From assembly GCA_002327905.1 (NCBI GenBank), contig DCUY01000005.1:1-7549 (forward strand): 7,549 bases of DNA, given 5' to 3'. The DNA comes from Caldifarciminota bacterium UBA2202. GTDB lineage: Bacteria; Hydrothermota; 32-111. A program made the translations under genes and the position numbers. The stretch's first letter is position 1. Each line of letters opens with the position of its first letter. Below, piece after piece: positions 1 to 4,933 of this stretch. The notes under the pieces are model-generated. The model worked only from the letters and a program-made list of their open reading frames with translations, made no database searches and was not told where the DNA came from.

Positions 1-74
1 CGGGGATGATGTGCGAATGAGCGCCGAGCTACTCGCTACGCCAGACAAAGACGCGGCGAAGCGAAGTGTGTGAT

Positions 75-160
75 CCGACGCTACACCCGCGTGCCGCGAA
101 ACAAAGACGCCGTATACCGTATACCGTATGCCGTATACCGTGAGCAAGCCGACGCTACAC
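75..160. repeat. Pair of 12-base direct repeats CCGACGCTACAC flanking the heptad block
   Basis: The same 12 bases occur at 75-86 and 149-160, on either side of the heptad tandem repeat. Another shared word, ACAAAGACGC, is at 45-54 and 101-110. The re-use of several words in about 160 bases suggests a duplicated or composite repeat unit rather than unique sequence. Confidence 0.7.
110..141. repeat. Tandem heptad repeat CCGTATA, about 4.5 units
   Basis: Units begin at 110, 117, 124 and 131, followed by a partial CCGT at 138-141. The third unit reads CCGTATG; the others are CCGTATA. Each junction creates the palindrome GTATAC, so the block could form small hairpins or bind a dimeric protein, but no function is shown. 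The unit length is not a multiple of three that a coding repeat would keep, which fits a non-coding repeat. Confidence 0.85.
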
Positions 161-218
161 TATTCGGCAGTCACATACTGTCAACACTTCTCGGAACGAA
201 TACACATAACTGCAAAAT

Positions 219-246
219 AAAAAGGCACCCTTAAGAGCGCCTTTTT
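219..246 (-). terminator. Intrinsic terminator after the LVIVD-repeat gene
   Basis: AAAAAGGC (219-226) pairs with GCCTTTTT (239-246). The inner part (227-238) can pair partly, with mismatches at 227/238 and 229/236. Read on the minus strand, a GC stem is followed by a U-run, 24 bases past the stop codon of the repeat gene. The A-run on the other side makes it potentially bidirectional. Confidence 0.8.
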
Positions 247-270
247 ATTTGTTCTATAAAAGCATTATGC

Positions 271-2178
271 TTACTTTATTATAACAACCTTCTTGTTTAT
301 CTTTTCATTACCGTCTTTTATTCTTATAAAGTATGTTCCCGATTTCAAGCCTTTGTTCTTGTATATGTGAGTCCCTTTACTCAATCCCGCTGTCTTATGT
401 ATTATTTTCCCTGTAACATCATATACTGCAAATTCATTGTCCGATTCTTTCAGTTCATACTTTATCTCATCCATTGTTACTGTTAGTTTATTATTAACGG
501 GTTCTCTTTTCACTTCTCTATCCTCCAATCCAGTCAATGCAAAGTCCAAGACATAGAAACTCTCTCCTGCAAGATATGTGTAATCACCTAAGACATAGAC
601 ACCCCATGCAGACCCCGGTGTGTCATAATAACCTGCCTCTGTAGGGCTTGCAGGATTGGTGATGTCGATTATTCGTATTCCATAATCATCAGCCACATAG
701 GCATAATTGCCTGAGACATAGACACCATATGCCCACCCTGGTGTGTTATAATAACCTGCCTCAGTTGGACTTGCAGGATTGGAGATATTGATTATTTGTA
801 GCCCATAACTTCCATCAGCAACATAGGCATAACTGCCTGAAACAAAAACACTCCGTGCTTCTCCGGGAGTGTCATAATATCCTGTCTCTGTAGGGCTTGA
901 TGGATTGGATATATCGATTATTTGAAGTCCATAATCATAATCAGCAACATAGGCATAACTGCCTGAAACAAAAACACTCCGTGCTTCTCCGGGAGTGTCA
1001 TAATATCCTGTCTCTGTAGGGCTTGTAGGATTGGTGATGTCGATTATTCGTAGCCCATAATCATAATCAGCCACATAGGCATAACTGCCGGTAACATAAA
1101 CACCACGTGCACTCCCCGGTGTGTCATAATATCCTGTCTCAGTAGGGCTTGATGGATTGGAGATGTCGATTGTTCGTATTCCACTACCATAATCAGCCAC
1201 ATAGGCATAACTGCCGGAAACATAAACACCTAATGCAGACCCCGGTGTGTTATAATAACCTGCCTCAGTTGGACTTGCAGGATTGGAGATATTGATTATT
1301 TGTAGTCCATAATCCCAATCAGCCACATAGGCATAACTGCCTGAAACAAAAACACTCCGTGCTTCTCCGGGAGTGTCATAATATCCTGTCTCTGTAGGGC
1401 TTGATGGATTGGATATATTGATTATTCGAAGTCCATAATCATCATCAGCTACATAGGCATAATTGCCTGAAACAAAAACACCATGCGCATACCCGGTCGT
1501 GTTATAATAACTTGCCTCAGTAGGGCTTGCAGGATTGGAGATGTCAATTATTCGTAGTCCATAATTATAACCAGCCACATAGGCATAACTACCGGAAACA
1601 TAGACACCATATGCAAACCCCGGTGTGTCATAATAACCTGCCTCTGTTGGGCTTGTTGGATTTGAGATATCGATTATTCGAATTCCATAATCATTATCAG
1701 CCACATAGGCATAACTGCCTGAGACATAGACACCATATGCATACCCCGGTGTGTCATAATATCCCGTCTCTGTAGGACTTGCAGGATTGGATATATCGAT
1801 TATTCGTAGCCCTTCCCAACCATCAGCAACATATGCATAACTACCTGAAACATAAACCCCCCATGCATACCCCGGTGTGTCTGCATAACCGAGCAGTATA
1901 GGATTTGATTGGTCTTTAATGTTTAGTATTACCAAGTTATATCCCATACATACATAAGCAAGTGTGTCAACTATGAATACATCTCTTGCTTCTCCAAAGT
2001 ATGGAACTCTTCCAATCCCTCTTACATTCAAACTGTCTGTCGCCCAGTTGGGTTGATAATAATTATCAGGTTCTTCTTGATTTTTTAGCAACATATCATC
2101 TTCTCTGAATGGTCTGTCCGATGCAAAAATAGTCAATCCCATAATCAGAGAAACACAAATAATAATAAAATTTCTCAT
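271..2178 (-). CDS. Secreted LVIVD beta-propeller-repeat protein with T9SS C-terminal sorting domain
   Basis: The protein is 635 residues. It starts with MRNFIIICVSLIMGLTIFAS, a typical Sec signal peptide with likely cleavage near residue 20 and no lipobox cysteine. A linker (21-58) and a degenerate first repeat (59-100) lead into ten near-identical repeats (101-519; nine of 42 residues, the tenth of 41) with consensus features TPGxAxGVYVSGSYAYVAD and IRIIDISNPxSPTEAGYYD, matching LVIVD repeats thought to form beta-propellers. A truncated closing repeat spans 520-552. Residues from about 562 to 635 look like a type A T9SS sorting domain (VYDVTGKIIHK, then GLKSGTYFIRI, then a basic VVIIK end), so the protein should be exported and released or anchored at the surface. 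The start at 2178 is chosen because AAGGAGGA lies just upstream and the signal peptide follows at once; an upstream ATG at 2244 would bury the signal peptide and lies upstream of the promoter. The ligand or substrate is unknown; no enzymatic domain is seen. Confidence 0.9.
   Translation of the reverse strand: MRNFIIICVSLIMGLTIFASDRPFREDDMLLKNQEEPDNYYQPNWATDSLNVRGIGRVPYFGEARDVFIVDTLAYVCMGYNLVILNIKDQSNPILLGYADTPGYAWGVYVSGSYAYVADGWEGLRIIDISNPASPTETGYYDTPGYAYGVYVSGSYAYVADNDYGIRIIDISNPTSPTEAGYYDTPGFAYGVYVSGSYAYVAGYNYGLRIIDISNPASPTEASYYNTTGYAHGVFVSGNYAYVADDDYGLRIINISNPSSPTETGYYDTPGEARSVFVSGSYAYVADWDYGLQIINISNPASPTEAGYYNTPGSALGVYVSGSYAYVADYGSGIRTIDISNPSSPTETGYYDTPGSARGVYVTGSYAYVADYDYGLRIIDITNPTSPTETGYYDTPGEARSVFVSGSYAYVADYDYGLQIIDISNPSSPTETGYYDTPGEARSVFVSGSYAYVADGSYGLQIINISNPASPTEAGYYNTPGWAYGVYVSGNYAYVADDYGIRIIDITNPASPTEAGYYDTPGSAWGVYVLGDYTYLAGESFYVLDFALTGLEDREVKREPVNNKLTVTMDEIKYELKESDNEFAVYDVTGKIIHKTAGLSKGTHIYKNKGLKSGTYFIRIKDGNEKINKKVVIIK
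622..1878 (-). repeat. Coding tandem array of ten 126-bp repeats
   Basis: Nine units of 126 bp and one of 123 bp encode the propeller repeats of the surface protein. Some copies are nearly identical at DNA level: bases 814-899 and 940-1025 are the same over 86 bp, and a third copy near 1325-1410 is almost the same. The order of variants (for example the EARSVF type in repeats 5, 8 and 9) indicates internal duplication or gene conversion. The number of repeats may therefore vary between strains and may be collapsed in short-read assemblies. Confidence 0.92.
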
Positions 2179-2182
2179 CAAA

Positions 2183-2190
2183 TCCTCCTT
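2183..2190 (-). promoter_or_regulatory. Shine-Dalgarno site deciding the LVIVD-protein start
   Basis: The minus strand reads AAGGAGGA, with the AGGAGG core about five bases before the ATG at 2178. It is a near-perfect anti-16S match and the main reason for choosing this start over the ATG at 2244. Confidence 0.88.
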
Positions 2191-2208
2191 TGTTATTTTA
2201 ATATAATT

Positions 2209-2237
2209 ATTATGTTGAATAATGGCTCTCTTGTCAA
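2209..2237 (-). promoter_or_regulatory. Sigma-70-type promoter for the LVIVD-repeat gene
   Basis: On the minus strand TTGACA (2237-2232) is a perfect -35 box. A 17-base spacer (2231-2215) leads to CATAAT (2214-2209), a five-of-six match to the -10 box. The start of transcription would fall near 2202, giving a leader of about 24 bases that contains the Shine-Dalgarno site. The -35 box sits at the left edge of a transposase scar. It is not the TAnnTTTG type used by housekeeping genes in Bacteroidetes proper. Confidence 0.65.
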
Positions 2238-2240
2238 GTC

Positions 2241-2480
2241 GCAAGATTAGCTTTCTATACCACTAACGTTGTCAAATCCTTCAACTCAGTCCTCGAACAC
2301 ATTCGCCGGCAAAAGGGCAGATTCTTTCAATCCGAAGACATCCTCTTCATCAATATTTACATCCGTTATCTGAATCTCATCAAAAAATGGAAAAACAGCT
2401 ATCCGAAAATTATTCCCAATCTCTATTACTTACGCCAATCCTTTGTCTCTATCTATGAAGATTTACCTTATGAATTTTAA
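2241..2480 (+). pseudogene. IS256/Mutator-family transposase, C-terminal remnant
   Basis: The frame starting GCA at 2241 and ending with TAA at 2478-2480 encodes 79 residues and lacks a start; it stays open back to 2223, after a TAA at 2220-2222. The translation contains FYTTNVVKSFNSVLEHIRR, then KGRFFQSEDILFINIYIRYL, then KKWKNSYPKI and LYYLRQSFVSIYEDLP. The YTTN-x-x-x-S-x-N motif and the later W are characteristic of the C-terminal end of IS256-family (Mutator) DDE transposases. Full proteins of this family are near 400 residues, so about four fifths, including most of the catalytic domain, is gone. It is inactive. I recognise this by motif only; a profile search would settle the family. 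Confidence 0.78.
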
Positions 2481-2482
2481 TT

Positions 2483-2512
2483 CACTTTTACACATAATTA
2501 TTGACAAGTCTC
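2483..2512 (+). repeat. Probable right terminal inverted repeat of the IS256-type element
   Basis: Directly after the transposase stop comes CACTTTTACACATAATT and then ATTGACAAGTCTC. A TTTACACA-AATT-TTGACA pattern close behind the stop codon is usual for IS256-family right ends. The embedded TTGACA could act as an outward -35 box. Confidence 0.55.
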
Positions 2513-2563
2513 TACGCTCATCATAGAGTACCTCTTGTGAATGTCTACTCCACCGTATAACAT
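2513..2563 (-). pseudogene. IS110-family transposase, N-terminal remnant cut by the IS256-type element
   Basis: From ATG at 2563 the minus strand encodes MLYGGVDIHKRYSMMSV before entering the terminal repeat of the neighbouring element, where the frame ends at TAA 2498-2500. The start G-V-D-x-H-K-x-x-S is the hallmark N-terminus of IS110-type (DEDD) transposases, and the D in GVD is the first catalytic acid. A strong AGGAGG (2574-2569) stands five bases upstream, so this was a real translated start. Only about 17 of some 300-400 codons remain, and nothing of the rest is seen elsewhere in the window. The short length limits certainty. Confidence 0.65.
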
Positions 2564-2623
2564 ATAAACCTCCTAATTCTATTACCACTTAAATAAAACT
2601 GCAAGGCAATAGACACTCTTTCA

Positions 2624-3580
2624 TTATATCTTATATCTTAAAAAGAGTTTTGCTTTATTGGGATTGGCTTCATCGTATTTAGCAGTCAAACTCTTATAAT
2701 CTCTATCATTGACAATCATTTTGCCAATTATAAACTGCTTTTTTAGATTGGAGAAACCCTCTTTGAAGAAGAGAAGCGAATCATCCTCTGCTGATGTCAT
2801 TCCGCCTCCTAAAATCATTTTCTCGCTCTTTGATTTATGTGCATGCTCTATTCCCAGATTCAATAAAAGCCCTGATAGCCCCGGAAAATCCTTTTTATTC
2901 TTTACTGCTGACAAATGATAATATGAAGTATGACGGCTAAAAAGGAAGACCGCCCCTCCAATGAGTTCATTTTCTCTCTTGGCTGTTACAACAAATGCTT
3001 TATCGAGCGTTGAGAGTCTCTTAAAATAATCATCAGTAAAGACAAGCTCTTCGGATGCATGTTTCAATTTCATAACATCCCTGTAAAGATTCCCAAATAA
3101 TTTCAAATCTCCTGTTGAAGCTGAAAAATCAAAATCGAGTTTATGTGTCCCGGCCCTTTTTATGTCGCCGAGAGTTCTCTTGCTATAATTTGCTGAAAAA
3201 TCATCTTTTAGGTCAATATAGACAATGTCGCGCACAAACTCATTCTCAATAACCGATGTTTTGGGAATAATGACAAACGGATTGTATCTTATAAGACCCG
3301 CGACACAATTGCGTTTTAACATTTCCTCCTTAAAAGAGGCAAAAAAAATATCAAAAAATTCTTTGTCGTCAGTATTTGTCCAAAAGGAGCCGTATCCGTA
3401 CGGAGTTTCAAATGAACGGGATTTTTCGTCATATATGAAGATAATGAATGCAGACATTTTATCATTCTCCATAAGAAACATTTCAGGATTCCCGTAAAGA
3501 GAGCTGTAACCATAAAAATATTCTATATCGTCAATACTGTGTTTTCTTAAAATATCAAACCAATTATTTTTTATAAACAT
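2624..3580 (-). CDS. FemAB/GNAT-like acyl- or aminoacyltransferase
   Basis: The protein is 318 residues, without signal peptide or membrane segment, so probably cytoplasmic. It looks like the FemAB-related GNAT fold (Acetyltransf_6 type): TPYGYGSFW at 59-67 resembles the PYGYGG motif of such proteins, RYNPF at 98-102 matches the usual R-x-HP position, KRTLGDIKRAG lies at 134-144, and the C-terminal half carries IGGAVFLFSRHTSYYHLSA (207-225), GGG at 258-260 and FKEGFS at 272-277. Relatives transfer amino acids to peptidoglycan bridges or acyl groups to amino sugars; the substrate here cannot be told. It lies 104 bases downstream of the SGNH hydrolase gene on the same strand. No Shine-Dalgarno site precedes the ATG. 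A weak TTGATT (3614-3609) with an AT-rich -10 region close to the start would give a nearly leaderless mRNA. No terminator follows. Confidence 0.75.
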   Translation of the reverse strand: MFIKNNWFDILRKHSIDDIEYFYGYSSLYGNPEMFLMENDKMSAFIIFIYDEKSRSFETPYGYGSFWTNTDDKEFFDIFFASFKEEMLKRNCVAGLIRYNPFVIIPKTSVIENEFVRDIVYIDLKDDFSANYSKRTLGDIKRAGTHKLDFDFSASTGDLKLFGNLYRDVMKLKHASEELVFTDDYFKRLSTLDKAFVVTAKRENELIGGAVFLFSRHTSYYHLSAVKNKKDFPGLSGLLLNLGIEHAHKSKSEKMILGGGMTSAEDDSLLFFKEGFSNLKKQFIIGKMIVNDRDYKSLTAKYDEANPNKAKLFLRYKI

Positions 3581-3657
3581 ACTGTATATAATATCATATT
3601 ATTGAAAAAATCAATAGATTTATTTGGCAGAAAATTTAAGAGACTTGCATATTTGAA

Positions 3658-3692
3658 AATAACGCTGTTCCGGAACAACCGAAGTTATTCGG
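3658..3692. other. Inverted-repeat cluster across the end of the SGNH gene
   Basis: Three pairings overlap: a perfect 12-bp palindrome TGTTCCGGAACA (3666-3677), a 5-bp hairpin CCGAA/TTCGG (3679-3683 with 3688-3692) that includes the stop codon in its loop region, and AATAAC (3658-3663) with GTTATT (3684-3689). On the minus strand the outer stem is followed by only a short U stretch, so this would be a weak terminator at best. A palindrome for a DNA-binding dimer upstream of the next gene is the other possibility. Confidence 0.4.
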
Positions 3693-4833
3693 TGTATGTT
3701 TTTTTTATTGCATCAATAATGCTTTTTGCAATAATTCTGTGAGATAATTCATTCGGATGCTTGTCAATAACTTCGCCATCTTTTGACAGATGTCCGTAGA
3801 TTTTATAAAATTCAGTCTGCGTTTTAATCGGAAATTCATTCCAAAGAAAAGAATCCGCATTTATAGTGTTCACTTTCAGGGAGTAAATTGAATGCCCTTT
3901 TCTAAGGACTGATGCATCATTATTTATAGAAAGAATATAATATTTCGAATTATTCGCTCTGCATATTGAATCTATTTCAGAATAAGCATATTCAATAATT
4001 TTATCGTTATCTTTACATGGTGATGGTATTTTTTTTGTCAAGAATGCCGCCTTTGGCAAAAGAACCGCATTGATATCATCATAGAAATATAGTGGCAGGC
4101 AGATTTTCCATATAAAAGCGGATTCATTTTGATTTTTATCAATGAAATCATTCAACATCAAATCAAATACTTTGGATTTGAAAATTGGAGGAATTATTCC
4201 GCAGGTTTCTCCCAAATCTGCAATATATGGAACCGAGGCGAACCCTTTGAATCTTGGACCTAAAGGGGCATAGTAGCACCCCGCTCTGCGCACAATAGGC
4301 TCTGAAAACTGAACTATAACATAATCCGGGGTATAAATTTCAATTAATTTTCTGGACAACAACAGCATTTGAGCGAGACCATACCCCGGCACTCCTGCAT
4401 TAATTACATCCATATTGAGATTTTTTCCGGCAAGAAATACAAAGCTACTCTCTGCATAACAAAAATCTCCAAAAGTGAAGGAGTCTCCTATGAATAAAAT
4501 CAGAGGTCTTTTTTTTTCGGACGTACTGTTTTTTGAAACTCTAAATCCGTTTTCATCTATAATAAAATCTATTGGATTATTTTTATAAATTGAAGTTTCA
4601 TGTGAGTGTGTGTTTGGAATCAGCGCGTAGCCAAGCAAATCATCAAAGTGATATATTCTCTCTGTTAATCTTCTGTTATTCCAAGGCACTTTTCCATATT
4701 CGGATATTGATACATAAAACATATGGCCTCTGATAACAATCGTTCCGATATATACTGAAAAGAGTATACTCAATCCTAAAAAAATGTTCCAAAGTATTTT
4801 TATTTTTTTGGGATTATTTTTTTTCAAAGGCAT
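3685..4833 (-). CDS. Membrane-anchored SGNH/GDSL hydrolase-like protein
   Basis: The protein is 382 residues. A basic start (KKNNPKKIK) is followed by one hydrophobic helix at about 13-34, so the body is predicted to lie outside the cytoplasmic membrane. The SGNH blocks are present: ILFIGDSFTFG with the nucleophile S118 in G-D-S (116-118), the N145-A-G-V-P-G-Y-G block, and D357-K-H359-P-N near the C-terminus supplying the catalytic Asp and His. The preceding DENGFR (93-98) and FDDLLGYALIPN (63-74) are also common in this group. Members remove or transfer acyl groups on surface polysaccharides; the actual substrate is unknown. The next gene downstream is a FemAB/GNAT-like transferase, which fits a cell-envelope role. 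No Shine-Dalgarno site is visible before the ATG, and the gene is clearly more AT-rich than hydA. The 56 bases up to the hydA terminator are AT-rich, without a promoter I would call. Confidence 0.82.
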   Translation of the reverse strand: MPLKKNNPKKIKILWNIFLGLSILFSVYIGTIVIRGHMFYVSISEYGKVPWNNRRLTERIYHFDDLLGYALIPNTHSHETSIYKNNPIDFIIDENGFRVSKNSTSEKKRPLILFIGDSFTFGDFCYAESSFVFLAGKNLNMDVINAGVPGYGLAQMLLLSRKLIEIYTPDYVIVQFSEPIVRRAGCYYAPLGPRFKGFASVPYIADLGETCGIIPPIFKSKVFDLMLNDFIDKNQNESAFIWKICLPLYFYDDINAVLLPKAAFLTKKIPSPCKDNDKIIEYAYSEIDSICRANNSKYYILSINNDASVLRKGHSIYSLKVNTINADSFLWNEFPIKTQTEFYKIYGHLSKDGEVIDKHPNELSHRIIAKSIIDAIKKTYTE

Positions 4834-4889
4834 AATTATTCTGTCTATAAAATATTTTATTTAATTAAGAAAATTCGGAAAATTGTTAG

Positions 4890-4918
4890 AAAAAGAGCGG
4901 GGAATCCCCGCTCTTTTT
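4890..4918 (-). terminator. Strong intrinsic terminator after hydA
   Basis: A perfect 13-bp stem pairs AAAAAGAGCGGGG (4890-4902) with CCCCGCTCTTTTT (4906-4918) over a three-base loop. On the minus strand the stem ends in a U-run, 15 bases past the hydA stop. The symmetry makes it bidirectional. It separates the hydrogenase operon from the SGNH gene. Confidence 0.93.
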
Positions 4919-4933
4919 ATCATATTTTTTTTA

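Larger units (their letters stand above)
1..218. other. GC-rich intergenic flank without a supported gene
   Basis: No convincing open frame with a start and ribosome binding site is visible on either strand. By eye the first 160 bases are near 60% G+C, against roughly 35-45% in the genes to the right. The stretch contains a heptad tandem repeat, a 12-base direct repeat and a shorter repeat ACAAAGACGC (45-54 and 101-110). It may be a dispersed intergenic repeat or the edge of foreign DNA; its function is unknown. The only gene nearby, to the right, ends toward it. Confidence 0.6.
2241..2512 (+). mobile_element. Left-truncated IS256-family insertion sequence
   Basis: The transposase remnant and the probable right terminal inverted repeat form a fragment of about 270 bp. 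The right boundary is placed near 2512 because the disrupted IS110-type frame resumes there. A complete left end is not visible; the only matching word is CTTGTCAA at 2231-2238 just before the remnant, which matches part of the reversed right end but is too short to prove a left terminus. Confidence 0.65.

Noticed and set aside
110..141. Heptad repeat as a CRISPR or origin iteron array
   Set aside because: Units are only 7 bp and contiguous without spacers, and no replication gene or DnaA-box cluster is seen nearby.
1527..1775. Plus-strand open frame opposite the repeat gene (82 codons)
   Set aside because: It is periodic, mirrors the antisense of the 126-bp repeat, has His/Arg-rich low-complexity content and no ribosome binding site.
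622..1878. Regular repeats as a CRISPR array
   Set aside because: The 126-bp units are in frame, contiguous and encode LVIVD repeats; there are no spacers and no cas genes.
2225..2240. Complete left terminal inverted repeat of the IS256-type element
   Set aside because: Only CTTGTCAA (8 bases) matches the reversed right end, and neighbouring bases differ. That is too short to call a terminus, though kept as a hypothesis for the promoter.
2179..2244. Upstream ATG at 2244 as the start of the LVIVD-repeat protein (22 more residues)
   Set aside because: It lacks a ribosome binding site, would put a charged stretch before a clear signal peptide, and the best promoter begins downstream of it. The ATG at 2178 has AAGGAGGA in place.
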